This document shows positions 50,161 through 59,204 of a DNA stretch of 64,000 nucleotides, in pieces. Made by a program: the position numbers and the translations under genes. Origin of the DNA: Ferdinandcohnia sp036965045 (GTDB lineage Bacteria; Bacillota; Bacilli; Bacillales; Bacillaceae_L); contig NZ_JBALOV010000002.1 in NCBI RefSeq assembly GCF_036965045.1, forward strand, positions 1-64,000, given 5' to 3'. The notes below the pieces were generated by a model. That model worked only from the letters and a program-made list of their open reading frames with translations. It did not search any database and was not told the DNA's origin. Every line of letters begins with the position of its first letter. Position 1 is the first letter of the stretch.

Positions 50161-51021
50161 ATAAAAATAGAGAAGGTTTTAAATAATAATGTGATTATGG
50201 CAAAGAATGAATCAAACCAGGAAGTTGTCCTAATTGGTAAGGGACTAGCCTTTAATAGAAAGGATGGGGACACAATTGATACTACAAAAATTGAAAAGAC
50301 TTTTGTATTGCAAAAAAATGGAGTCTCTGACAAACTATCAAAATTACTTGAAGATACATCTGAGCACTATTTAAACATTTCGTGGAAAATCATAAATTAT
50401 GCGAAATCGCATTTGCCACTTAAATTGGATGATTATTTGTATGTTGCATTAACGGATCACATAAGTTTTGCGATAACTAGGCATAAACAAGGAATCCATT
50501 TGAAAAATCCGATGTTATGGGAAATTCAAAAATACTATAAGCGGGAGTTTCAGGTAGCATTAAAGGCACTTGATATTATTAAAAAGGAAACTGGATTCAG
50601 GTTTGATAATGATGAGGCGGCTTATATAGCTCTTCACTTAGTAAATAGTCAACTCTCAATAGAAAATACGTCTGCTGTTTATCAAATTACAGAAATTGTT
50701 AACAACATAATTAAGATCGTCAAGGACCATTTTCAATTAGAATTAGATGAATCCTCTGTCAACTATTACCGATTTTTAACACACTTACGTCTTGTTGCAA
50801 CGGAGTTAATTCGTAAGGAAAAAGTATCTAAGATATTTGATTGTTTTTTTTACGAACAAATTGAGGAAAAGTTTCCTGATGCTTTTCAATGTATGCAAAA
50901 AATAGTGGTGTACTTACAGAAGGAAAACAACCAAGAAATTTCTATTGATGATAAAATATATTTAGCAGTTAATATTCACCGTGTTACACATGATCATAGG
51001 TTAGCGGACCGATTTTTATAA
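50161..51021 (+). CDS. BglG-family transcriptional antiterminator, apparent ATA start
   Basis: This RNA-binding antiterminator has an N-terminal CAT domain (KIEKVLNNNVIMAKNES, then VLIGKGLAFNRKDGD) and two PRD domains (about 65-170 and 175-280) with conserved histidines (VALTDHISFAI, ALHLVN, VNIHR) that respond to PTS phosphorylation. Conserved CAT residues begin before the first standard start codon: GTG 50191 would delete the first RNA-binding strand. The codon in the family start position is ATA at 50161, five bases after GAGGTG, and an in-frame stop lies just upstream. It may use ATA or have lost its start. A RAT-like hairpin lies 180 bases downstream of its stop. Confidence 0.78.
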   Translation: MKIEKVLNNNVIMAKNESNQEVVLIGKGLAFNRKDGDTIDTTKIEKTFVLQKNGVSDKLSKLLEDTSEHYLNISWKIINYAKSHLPLKLDDYLYVALTDHISFAITRHKQGIHLKNPMLWEIQKYYKREFQVALKALDIIKKETGFRFDNDEAAYIALHLVNSQLSIENTSAVYQITEIVNNIIKIVKDHFQLELDESSVNYYRFLTHLRLVATELIRKEKVSKIFDCFFYEQIEEKFPDAFQCMQKIVVYLQKENNQEISIDDKIYLAVNIHRVTHDHRLADRFL

Positions 51022-51182
51022 AAAGAAGTCCTTTATTTAGGGGTCGTTCTTTTCTTATACAATAAAACACCTATTACTTCTATTATAAAATGGGGATAGA
51101 ATTGATATTATCGTATCCCTACAAGCCAAATAAAAGTGAATTATAGTTGTATATGAAATAAATGGATGCTATAATACCTTTA

Positions 51183-51279
51183 TTAAACTTAGTTTAACAA
51201 ATTAGGTTATTTTTGGAGTTTTACTCCGATAAAACCTTGAAAAATCATTTTTTTTCTTTAATAGTTAAACTTAGTTTAA
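51183..51279 (+). promoter_or_regulatory. Paired 15-bp palindromic operators flanking a RAT-like hairpin
   Basis: TTAAACTTAGTTTAA occurs exactly twice (51183-51197 and 51265-51279). Between them, 51205-51236 begins GGTTA and ends AAAACC and folds as GGAG / CTCC plus an outer stem with internal bulges, like ribonucleic antiterminator targets of BglG proteins. The set lies upstream of the nagB2 operon. A ROK or similar repressor may bind the palindromes. The 51022-51366 gap has no gene. Confidence 0.6.
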
Positions 51280-51366
51280 AAAAGTGGTAATTTAGAAAAA
51301 TAGATTTTGTTACAAATGACTAAGGAAAGGTATATTTTAAAAAAATTATTAAAAAGGAGTATCAGT

Positions 51367-52101
51367 ATGAAAATTATTCTAACTAAAGATTATGAAGAAA
51401 TGTCAAGAAAGGCATTTGAGGTTATTAAAAATACGTATATCGAAAATGAAAATTGTGTAATCAATACGACCACTGGGGCAAGTTATGATCGCGTATTTGA
51501 ATTGTGGGTTGAGGCTATTAATAACGATGAAATCTCCATTAGTAATTCAATTCTAATGAATCTTGATGAATATATATCGGAAAGAAATAAGCCATTTAGT
51601 GTTTATACATATATGCAGCAAAAGTTTTATAGCTTAATAAAAGCTCAACCAAAGGTAGTAGAATTATTGGATGGCAGTTTAGAAGACCTACAGTCTGAGA
51701 TTAATCGTTATAATGCCGTACTAAAGAAGTATCCACGGGATCTGCAAATTGTAGGTTTGGGGGTTAATGGGCATTTAGGAGCGAATGAACCAGGTACATC
51801 CTTTAATTCCCGCCTGTTCCATGCAGACAGTGACGAGTCTACGATTCAAAGTACAATGTTGTATCAAAATCTAACCCGTGAAGAAGCACCTACCCAAATG
51901 CTTACATTAGGGTTGGCTGATATCATGGAGGCAAAAGAGGTTCTCTTGGTGGCTTCCGGTCAAAGAAAGGCTGAAGCTGTTAAAGCAACAGTTGAAGGTC
52001 CAATCAATGAGGAATGTCCTGCTTCCATCTTACGGGCACACCCAAATGCAATCTTAATCATCGATGAGGCAGCAGCTTCATTGATAACTAAAACGTATTA
52101 A
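51367..52101 (+). CDS. NagB-family deaminase/isomerase protein 2 (divergent)
   Basis: The 244-residue paralogue of the protein at 49.3 kb retains NLDEY (near 66-69) and LGVNGHLGANEPGT with His136 and Glu141. The phosphate-binding loop reads TTGASYDRVFEL instead of TTGGSPRGMFKL, losing the usual proline and small residues, which suggests a different sugar phosphate. AAAAGGAG sets the ATG at 51367. It begins an operon with a ROK kinase, a GPH symporter and an M81 hydrolase. It could act on a modified or epimeric amino-sugar phosphate. NagB-like activity is probable but not certain. Confidence 0.82.
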   Translation: MKIILTKDYEEMSRKAFEVIKNTYIENENCVINTTTGASYDRVFELWVEAINNDEISISNSILMNLDEYISERNKPFSVYTYMQQKFYSLIKAQPKVVELLDGSLEDLQSEINRYNAVLKKYPRDLQIVGLGVNGHLGANEPGTSFNSRLFHADSDESTIQSTMLYQNLTREEAPTQMLTLGLADIMEAKEVLLVASGQRKAEAVKATVEGPINEECPASILRAHPNAILIIDEAAASLITKTY

Positions 52102-52159
52102 TTGTTCATACGAATCTAGCAAAAAGCTGAACAATAAGCAGTAGAAAATGAATAAATGA

Positions 52160-52193
52160 GGTGCTTAAAAGGTATTTAAGCCTTTTAGGCGCC
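52160..52193 (+). other. Hairpin between nagB2 and ROK kinase genes
   Basis: A 13-bp stem (GGTGCTTAAAAGG / CCTTTTAGGCGCC with G-T pairs) lacks a T tract, so it is more likely an mRNA processing or stability element than a terminator. Confidence 0.45.
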
Positions 52194-52244
52194 AATCTAT
52201 TAAGTTGATATTTTGAAAATAGGTGCCAGTAAAGGATGACATCA

Positions 52245-53213
52245 ATGGATGAAACAATAATTGGGATTGATATCGGGGGAACAACGATAAAAATGGGTTT
52301 CCTGAATGAACAAGGAGATATCATTCATAAATGGGAGATTGAGACAAATAAAGAGAAACAAGGCATTCATATTGTCCCTGATATTTGGCATTCCATTTCA
52401 CTCAAATTATCTGAGTTTCGTATTACCAATATAGTAGGCATAGGTGTTGGGGCACCCGGCTTTGTTGATAAAAAAACAGGTATCGTATACGAGGCAGTTA
52501 ACATTGGATGGCGTAACTATGAACTCGGAAAAGAGTTAACAGCAAAGCTAGGATTACCAGTTTTTGTAGAGAATGATGTGAATCTTGTCGCTTTGGGTGA
52601 GAACTGGAGGGGGGCAGGAAACAACGCAAAAGATTTAATTGCCGTGACGCTTGGCACTGGTGTAGGCAGTGGCATTATCTCGAATGGTGAAATTATTAAT
52701 GGGATGAACGGTACGGCTGGAGAGCTGGGACATATTATCGCAGATCCAGAAGGGTATCCTTGTAATTGTGGTCGTGTAGGTTGTTTAGATACCATTGCAT
52801 CTGCCACAGGGATTGTGCGCCAAGCCAGGGACAGAATCGAAGAAAATCCTAATAGTCAATTAGCCAACCTTTATCAGAAAGTTGGTCATATCGATGCTAA
52901 GGATGTATTTGAATTAGCGAAAAATGGTGATGTGATCTGTGAAAGTGTTATTAATCGAACGGCAGATATCCTTGGATTACTGATTGCGAATGCAGCGATG
53001 ATTATTAATCCTTCCATGGTTCTTATCGGCGGGGGAGTATCCAATGCAGGAGATCAATTGCTTCGCCCAGTTACGAGCGCTTTTCAAAAATATTCGTTAG
53101 GTAGAATCGGTAAAGAATGTAAAGTTGAAATTGCAAAATTAGGTAATGATGCAGGGATTATTGGAGCAGCGTATTTAGTGAAACAAGAAATGCAAAATTT
53201 AGTATTCGTATAA
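52245..53213 (+). CDS. ROK family sugar kinase (glucokinase-like)
   Basis: The 322-residue kinase has the ATP phosphate-binding motif IGIDIGGTTIKMG, the catalytic Asp in VENDVNLVAL (near 102), GTGVGSGII, and a zinc/ROK signature GELGHI...CNCGRVGCLDTIAS (near 163-186), where the usual glutamate after GCL is Asp. It should phosphorylate glucose, glucosamine or N-acyl derivatives at C6. The ATG at 52245 follows AAAGGATGACATCA; an earlier ATG lies inside that site. Its presence beside a non-PTS GPH symporter means sugars imported without phosphorylation can still be fed to the NagB proteins. Confidence 0.9.
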   Translation: MDETIIGIDIGGTTIKMGFLNEQGDIIHKWEIETNKEKQGIHIVPDIWHSISLKLSEFRITNIVGIGVGAPGFVDKKTGIVYEAVNIGWRNYELGKELTAKLGLPVFVENDVNLVALGENWRGAGNNAKDLIAVTLGTGVGSGIISNGEIINGMNGTAGELGHIIADPEGYPCNCGRVGCLDTIASATGIVRQARDRIEENPNSQLANLYQKVGHIDAKDVFELAKNGDVICESVINRTADILGLLIANAAMIINPSMVLIGGGVSNAGDQLLRPVTSAFQKYSLGRIGKECKVEIAKLGNDAGIIGAAYLVKQEMQNLVFV

Positions 53214-53235
53214 TGCTAAGTTTTTTATAGATTGT

Positions 53236-53249
53236 TGAAAACGCTTAAA
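53236..53249 (+). promoter_or_regulatory. Candidate cre (CcpA) site
   Basis: TGAAAACGCTTAAA matches the cre consensus TGWAANCGNTNWCA except for the C at position 13. It lies 70 bases before the GPH symporter gene. Confidence 0.5.
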
Positions 53250-53319
53250 GGTGACAACGATATTCATTAGAAGGTCTTTTTGTAAACGATTTTATAAATT
53301 AAAGGGAGTGAGCTTGAAG

Positions 53320-54684
53320 ATGGAGCCAGCAATTCAATTAAAACCAGACTACCAGCATACTAGCCAAAAGCTGAGTTTAAAAGAAAAAATAAGCTACGGT
53401 TATGGGGATGTTGCATCAAATTTTGTTTGGGGAATGGTAAATAGTTATCTATTATTCTTTTACACAGATGTGTTTGGGATTACTGCTGCGGCAGTAGGAA
53501 CTCTATTTCTGATTACACGTATTTTCGATGCGCTAAATGATCCGATTATGGGAATTTTTGTTGATAAAACGAAAAGTAAGCACGGGAAGGCACGCCCTTA
53601 TTTACTTTATGTAGCCATTCCGTTCGGTATCTTAAGTGTTATTACCTTTATCACACCGGATTTTTCCGACACTGGAAAACTCATCTATGCCTATATCACT
53701 TACGGGATTTTAGGGATTATTTATACCATGATTAATATTCCTTATGGGGCACTTATGCCAATGATGTCCAGAGATTCAAAGGAAAAAGGTGAATTAAATA
53801 GCTATCGTGCAATCGGCCGTTCGGTTGGTGCAATCATGGTCGCTTCACTCACTCTTCCTTTGGTTAATTTACTAGGAGGCGGCAACCAGCAGTTGGGCTT
53901 TCCAATTGTCATGGCGATCTACTCCGTAATTGGAATCGGTTTGTTTTGGCTAACTTTTAAGTATTGTAAAGAACGCGTCAGTCCTATTAAAAAGAAAAAG
54001 GACATGAACGTGAAGAAATCAGTTGCCCAAATGTTTAAGAATAAATATTGGGTCCTTACCTCTGTTAATTCTTTTCTTTGGTTCGTAAGACTTGGAATAA
54101 TGAACGGTGTTCTTATCTATTATGTGAATTATGTGCTGGAGCAACCTAATATGGTGCCTTATTATTTAACGTTATTGAACGTAGCAAACTTAGCCGGCGG
54201 TTTCTTTGCCCTTTCCATCTTGCGAAAGTTTAGTAGTCGTAATTCTAGTATGCTATTCTATGCAATCGCAGCGGTATTGCTTGCTTCACTTTATTTTGTA
54301 GATGGTCAATCAGTTGTTATGTTTTCAATTATTTTCTTCCTTGCAAATATCTTGATTGGATATGGTGACCCCGCAAATCTAACGATGCTTGGTGATACGA
54401 TTGATTATCAGGAATGGAAGTATGGGGAGCGTCCGGAAGGGTTACTTGTATCAAGCTATAGTTTTTCGACTAAATTTGGCGTAGCACTTGGCTCGGCTCT
54501 ACTTGCTTACGCCTTAGGATGGGCTGGATATGACCCATCAGTGATTACTGAACAGGTGAAAGACATGATCCTTCTATTAATGTTAGGATTGCCGATTGCT
54601 ATTACTGTTCTTCAGGTAGTTGTATTATTCTTCTATCGGTTAGATAAACAGCATGCTGTTATTGTTAACGATTTAAAAAAATAA
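53320..54684 (+). CDS. GPH-family sugar:cation symporter
   Basis: The 454-residue twelve-helix membrane transporter of the glycoside-pentoside-hexuronide family carries the signature DALNDPIMG near residue 69 and the loop KTKSKHGKARPYLL near 80-93. Members import glycosides with H+ or Na+. GGGAGTGAG precedes the start; ATG 53320 is used, TTG 53314 is possible. It sits between the ROK kinase and an M81 hydrolase gene in one operon with a cre-like site upstream. The substrate may be an oligomeric or N-substituted amino sugar, by context only. Confidence 0.88.
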   Translation: MEPAIQLKPDYQHTSQKLSLKEKISYGYGDVASNFVWGMVNSYLLFFYTDVFGITAAAVGTLFLITRIFDALNDPIMGIFVDKTKSKHGKARPYLLYVAIPFGILSVITFITPDFSDTGKLIYAYITYGILGIIYTMINIPYGALMPMMSRDSKEKGELNSYRAIGRSVGAIMVASLTLPLVNLLGGGNQQLGFPIVMAIYSVIGIGLFWLTFKYCKERVSPIKKKKDMNVKKSVAQMFKNKYWVLTSVNSFLWFVRLGIMNGVLIYYVNYVLEQPNMVPYYLTLLNVANLAGGFFALSILRKFSSRNSSMLFYAIAAVLLASLYFVDGQSVVMFSIIFFLANILIGYGDPANLTMLGDTIDYQEWKYGERPEGLLVSSYSFSTKFGVALGSALLAYALGWAGYDPSVITEQVKDMILLLMLGLPIAITVLQVVVLFFYRLDKQHAVIVNDLKK

Positions 54685-54702
54685 ATAGAAAGGAAGATGA
54701 TC

Positions 54703-56127
54703 ATGAAAGTTGTTGTAGGATGTCTATACCATGAAACAAACACATTTAATCCGATCCTAACAGACATAGATGATTTTGTATTGGTAGAGGGTGAGAAGGC
54801 TGCCAGTCGACTAGCGGGAAATGAAGTATTTAGAAAAAACGGGGTAGAAGTCATACCAAGTATTTATGCAACAGCATTATCATCAGGTCCTGTTAAAAAA
54901 GAAGCCTATCGATATTTCGCCGATAAATTTCTTTCTGTATTGAAAGATAACAAGGACATCGATGGTATCTGGCTGCATCTGCATGGGGCAATGGTAGTTG
55001 AGGAAATGGGATCAGGTGAACTTGCTCTTGTGAAGGAAATTAGAGAGTGTATCGGTTTGGAAATACCGATTTCCTTAACCCTCGATGTTCATGCGAATAT
55101 TGCATTGGACTTTTATCGGTATGTGAACATTGTTAAGGCTTATCGAACTGTACCGCATGTTGATCAACTCGACGTTGAAAAGGAAACGGCTCAGCTTTTA
55201 GTAGATTGTTTAAATAATAATACTATAATCAAACCTTCATTTACTAGATTACCAATGATCATCCCTGGTGAAAAGGCGCTAGGTAAAAGTGATCCTCTAC
55301 GTTCTATTTTCGAAAAATTATATGAAGTCGAAAAAATAAAAGGGATTTCAACTGCATCGTTTTTTATTTGTCATGCATGGAGTGATTCGGAAAACACAGC
55401 TGCTTCTATTTTTGTAATTCCTGAATCGGAAGAATATGAAGAGGTAGCGGAGTTGGTAAAAGATGAATTGGCTGATTATGTATACAGCAGACGTCACGAA
55501 TTTGAATTTGATGCTGTTGTCCTCGATCCAGAAGAATCAGTAGAAAGGGCACTTAATGAATCAGTGAAACCAATCTTTATTTCTGATTCTGGCGATAATA
55601 CGACCGCGGGTGCAATTGGGATGAGCACCTTGCTATTGAAATTATTGAAGGATAAAGATTTAGGGCAGAAAAGGGTTTTAATATCCGCCATAAATGATCC
55701 TGTTGCGTATAAAAAGCTAAACTCTTATGAAGTGGCGACAGCTGTCTCAGTTGAGGTTGGTACTTGTATTGACGAAAATAGTCAACCTGTATTGTTGGAA
55801 GGGACACTTTCATCAAAAGGAGATCTGCTTGGTTACTTAAATGCGACAACGGACAAAGTGGGGGAGGTGTGCACTGTTTCAATCGGCAACTTAGATGTAG
55901 TGGTTGCCAATCGCGGGGAGTCGTTTATTACATTAAATCATTTTACCCGAGCTGGCCTAAATGTTCATGATTATGACGTTATTGTAGTAAAACAAGGCTA
56001 TTTATTTGATGAGTTAAGTGAAATCTCTAAAATGGATATTCTTTCAATGACGCCTGGTGCTACCTATCAACGTATTGAGAAAATCAATTACCGCCATGTT
56101 CCAAGACCGTTATTTCCTTTAGATTAA
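54703..56127 (+). CDS. M81 family metallohydrolase (MlrC-like) 1
   Basis: The 474-residue protein of the M81/MlrC (DUF1485) family has the N-terminal signature GCLYHETNTFNP (metal-binding His), then HLHGAM, the LDVHAN motif near 127, CHAWSDS near 223, and SDSGDNTTAG in the C-terminal domain. The founder MlrC cleaves linearised microcystin, and other members are uncharacterised. It is probably cytoplasmic with a Zn site. The ATG at 54703 follows GGAAG. It ends the nagB2 operon at a terminator. A second homologue begins at 62978. Hydrolysis of an amide on an amino sugar is the contextual guess. Confidence 0.88.
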   Translation: MKVVVGCLYHETNTFNPILTDIDDFVLVEGEKAASRLAGNEVFRKNGVEVIPSIYATALSSGPVKKEAYRYFADKFLSVLKDNKDIDGIWLHLHGAMVVEEMGSGELALVKEIRECIGLEIPISLTLDVHANIALDFYRYVNIVKAYRTVPHVDQLDVEKETAQLLVDCLNNNTIIKPSFTRLPMIIPGEKALGKSDPLRSIFEKLYEVEKIKGISTASFFICHAWSDSENTAASIFVIPESEEYEEVAELVKDELADYVYSRRHEFEFDAVVLDPEESVERALNESVKPIFISDSGDNTTAGAIGMSTLLLKLLKDKDLGQKRVLISAINDPVAYKKLNSYEVATAVSVEVGTCIDENSQPVLLEGTLSSKGDLLGYLNATTDKVGEVCTVSIGNLDVVVANRGESFITLNHFTRAGLNVHDYDVIVVKQGYLFDELSEISKMDILSMTPGATYQRIEKINYRHVPRPLFPLD

Positions 56128-56165
56128 TATTGCGATAAGTCTTGAAAGGGAAATGATGTAAAAAT

Positions 56166-56194
56166 AAAAAGAGCGAAAGGACTTCGCTCTTTTT
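56166..56194. terminator. Bidirectional terminator between M81 and ROK regulator genes
   Basis: AAAAAGAGCGAA / TTCGCTCTTTTT perfect stem with five-base loop. Confidence 0.92.
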
Positions 56195-56203
56195 ACCGTA
56201 TTA

Positions 56204-57367
56204 TCAAGATAATTCGTTAGAATGTCTTAGAAACTCGTTTAAAACGAGGGCACTAGCTCCAATTACACCGCTGTCTCTTCCTACATCAGCTTTAACGAGC
56301 GTAAATGAATTCCGTAATGGAGCCCATACAGTTTCATTTGCAATATCATTGATTCCTTCTACGATTTCTGGGTATTCCTGAACCATTGGACCAGCAAGTA
56401 AAACAACTTCTGGATTGTAAGAACAAATCACATTTGATATGGCTATTCCTAAGCACTGCCTAGCTTGGTGGATTAAATGTTTAGCCCAGCCTTTTCCTTG
56501 ATGGTATGCTTCAAAAATCTCGTGGACTGGTTTTTGGGCCTGTTTTTCCAATTCAGATGAGCAGATATAGGTTTGGAGACAACCAAGGCGTCCGCAGCTA
56601 CACAAAGGACCATTCCGATCCAATGTTGTATGACCAATTTCACCAAGGGTGTTGAAGGTTCCCCTTGAGATTTCACCATTAATCATAACGGCTCCTCCAA
56701 CACCACTGCCGATATAAATACATACAGCATTCTTATATTTACCTATTGTGCCGAAAAGGTTTTCGGCAAGTAACACGGATCTTACATCATTATCAACAAA
56801 AATATCATAATTAAGCCTTTGCTCTAGGAAACTCTTAACCTGAATATCATACCATTGTAATTGTGGAACACTTAAAACCTTACCATCTGGCCAAGTTACT
56901 AGTCCTGGGATGCTTATTCCGATTGCAATAATCTTTTCTTTATTATCAGATCCAAAGTCACTTATCAGCATTTCTATTTCATCGGCAATCATGCTCAGAA
57001 CATCTTCTGGTTCTTTTTTAATATCATAGATGAGATTTCTCTTCAGCATTAAATTTCCATTAAGTGATACTAATGCAAGATTTACATTATTTACATCGAT
57101 TTGGACTCCAATTATATAGGCTCCCCTTGGGTTAATTTCCAAAAGAGTTGCCCTTCTCCCAAGATCACCTTCTATTTGACCAACTTCTATCACTAAATGA
57201 TCTTCGATTAAATCCTTTACAATTTTTCCTACAGTAGTATTACTTATTTTTGTTAACTCTGCAAGCTGAGAACGAGAAATGCTTTTATGTTTTTGGATTA
57301 AACTAAGAAGCATGAAATAATGATATTTTCGAACATTTTTTTGATCATATTTAATATTTGTGCTCAT
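56204..57367 (-). CDS. ROK family transcriptional repressor (NagC/XylR type)
   Basis: The 387-residue regulator has an N-terminal winged helix (SISRSQLAELTKISNTTVGKIV, about 30-51) fused to a ROK sugar-binding domain. The latter contains DNDVRSVLL, GSGVGGAVM and the zinc motif CSCGRLGCLQTY (near 257-268, Gln in place of the common Glu). A free sugar or sugar phosphate is expected to release it from DNA. It is divergent from the sugar ABC transporter genes and convergent with the nagB2 operon, so it may control either. GGTGATAATT precedes the ATG at 57367. Candidate operators lie at 57405-57595 and 51183-51279. Confidence 0.9.
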   Translation of the reverse strand: MSTNIKYDQKNVRKYHYFMLLSLIQKHKSISRSQLAELTKISNTTVGKIVKDLIEDHLVIEVGQIEGDLGRRATLLEINPRGAYIIGVQIDVNNVNLALVSLNGNLMLKRNLIYDIKKEPEDVLSMIADEIEMLISDFGSDNKEKIIAIGISIPGLVTWPDGKVLSVPQLQWYDIQVKSFLEQRLNYDIFVDNDVRSVLLAENLFGTIGKYKNAVCIYIGSGVGGAVMINGEISRGTFNTLGEIGHTTLDRNGPLCSCGRLGCLQTYICSSELEKQAQKPVHEIFEAYHQGKGWAKHLIHQARQCLGIAISNVICSYNPEVVLLAGPMVQEYPEIVEGINDIANETVWAPLRNSFTLVKADVGRDSGVIGASALVLNEFLRHSNELS

Positions 57368-57404
57368 GTAATTATCACCACTTATTCAATGTAATTGATA
57401 AACT

Positions 57405-57595
57405 TTATTTAATAACTTTACTTAATAACTATATTTTAACATACAAATTATGGTTATACCAAAATATTGATTAAAAAGTACGAATTGATTAAAAATAAGC
57501 TGTTGACAGCGATCTATCTGTAAATTAAAATAGGAATTATCAGAAAAGTAACTCAAGTTATTTACCCAATTATTAACCTTAACTTAATAATTAGT
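57405..57595. promoter_or_regulatory. Repeated ACTTAATAAYTA elements between ROK regulator and ABC operon
   Basis: TTAATAACT occurs twice near 57409-57430, and the ACTTAATAAYTA form occurs near 57419-57430 and 57582-57593. AT-rich repeats on both sides of the divergent promoter region suggest operators for the adjacent ROK protein. Otherwise 57368-57726 shows no gene. Confidence 0.4.
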
Positions 57596-57643
57596 GGAAT
57601 TTGAGTGAAATATGGGTAGTGGCTAGATTCTTTTTTGATTGAA

Positions 57644-57657
57644 TGTAAGCGGTTAAA
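57644..57657 (+). promoter_or_regulatory. Candidate cre (CcpA) site upstream of ABC operon
   Basis: TGTAAGCGGTTAAA agrees with TGWAANCGNTNWCA except at position 13, the same deviation as the site at 53236. It is 70 bases before the binding-protein gene. Confidence 0.5.
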
Positions 57658-57726
57658 TATGGGGGTGATCCTTTTTTGTTGTATCGACAATAATTCTTCC
57701 AATTCATTAACAAAGGGGGCAAAAAA

Positions 57727-59010
57727 ATGAGGTTAGTGAAAAAATTTAGTATTCTGGTAGTTTTCTCTATTATACTCTCGATCATTCTGGCAGGTTGTAA
57801 TTCTGAGGAAGCAGGTAAAGGTTCGGATTCATCAGGGGCTAAGTTAGAAATTTTAAGCTGGTGGACTGCTGGTGGTGAAGCGGAAGCACTAAATGCAGTA
57901 CTAGATGGTTTTGCAGAAGAGAATCCAGATATTAAGATTGAAAACGCAGCAGTAGCAGGTGGTGGTGGTGCGAACTCTCAGGCAGTACTATCCACTCGTT
58001 TACAGGGAGGAGATCCTCCAGCGGTGTTTCAGGCTCAGGGTGGGCCCGATCTTTTGAGATGGCATGATGCGGGATACCTCGATTCGCTAAGTAGTATGTA
58101 TGAGGAAAATGGATGGTTAGATGTTATTCCTGAAGAGTTAGTAAAGATGAATACGGTAGATGGCGAGATATATGGATTACCATTGAATATTCATAGAAAT
58201 AACGTAATTTGGTACAACAAGAAGGTATTTGAAGAAAATGGTTTAGAACCTCCAACGACTTTTGAAGAGTTCTTTGCGGTAGCAGAAACATTGAAGGGAA
58301 ACGGGGTAACGCCTTTTGCTTTAGGAGATAAAAACCCAAGATGGGCAACATTGGTATTTGAAACTATTTTGCTTGATAAACTCGGGGCAGATGGAACAGT
58401 TGAGTTATGGACTGGCGAAGTGGACTTCGATACCCCTGAGGTTAGAGAAGCAGTTGAAACTTTTGAGAAAATGTTAAGTTACACAAACGAAAACCATAGT
58501 GCGCTTGACTGGCAGGATGCAGCAGAACTTGTTGCGAGTGGAAAAGCTGCCATGCAAATTATGGGAGACTGGTCATCTGGTTTCTATGAAACTAAAGATA
58601 TGGAGCCTAACGTGGATTATGGATGGGTTCAAACACCAAGTAAAGAAAAGATTTTTAGTATCGTAAACGATTCGATGGGTATGCCAAAAGATATCGATAA
58701 TCCTGAAGAAGCTAGAAAATTTGTAGAGTATTTAGGATCAACAGAAGCGATGAAGAATTTTAATATCAAAAAAGGTTCCATTCCTGCTCGAACGGATGTG
58801 GATATGACTGAGTTTGGAGAATATAGTCAAGCTGCAGCTAAGGACTTTAAAGAAGCAAAAATATATGTTGGTATAGCGGCAGGATCAGCAACACCTGCAG
58901 GACATATTGCTAAGGTAGATGAAGCTGTGAATATTTTTGTAACACAAAAAGATGTTGATAGTTTTATTGATTCATTGAATCAAGCTAGATCTCTTATTAC
59001 TGGGAATTAA
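57727..59010 (+). CDS. Sugar ABC transporter substrate-binding lipoprotein
   Basis: The 427-residue extracytoplasmic solute-binding protein has a lipobox LAGC with Cys24. The mature part begins LEILSWWTAGGEAEALNAVLDGF, a start typical of the glucose/mannose-binding cluster of family 1 sugar binders. MQIMGDWSSGFYE near 279 and an ATPAGHIAKVDEA ending support this. AAAGGGGG precedes the ATG. It is followed by two permease genes. No ATPase gene is in the window, so a shared MsmX-type ATPase is likely, as common in bacilli. Confidence 0.93.
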   Translation: MRLVKKFSILVVFSIILSIILAGCNSEEAGKGSDSSGAKLEILSWWTAGGEAEALNAVLDGFAEENPDIKIENAAVAGGGGANSQAVLSTRLQGGDPPAVFQAQGGPDLLRWHDAGYLDSLSSMYEENGWLDVIPEELVKMNTVDGEIYGLPLNIHRNNVIWYNKKVFEENGLEPPTTFEEFFAVAETLKGNGVTPFALGDKNPRWATLVFETILLDKLGADGTVELWTGEVDFDTPEVREAVETFEKMLSYTNENHSALDWQDAAELVASGKAAMQIMGDWSSGFYETKDMEPNVDYGWVQTPSKEKIFSIVNDSMGMPKDIDNPEEARKFVEYLGSTEAMKNFNIKKGSIPARTDVDMTEFGEYSQAAAKDFKEAKIYVGIAAGSATPAGHIAKVDEAVNIFVTQKDVDSFIDSLNQARSLITGN

Positions 59011-59204
59011 TTTCAAGCTTTTAAAGAATGCATTTGTTCTAACGCATTTTGACAAACTTACCACAGAGTATATTCTTATTCGATTGAGCACCTAGTGACA
59101 TATTTTGTGGTAGCTTTGTCTTTTATTTACGGTAATTTCAATTGAGTCATATTGAAATCCTTTATTTTAGAAAACTATTAATTAAAGGTAGAGGGGGGAG
59201 TTCT

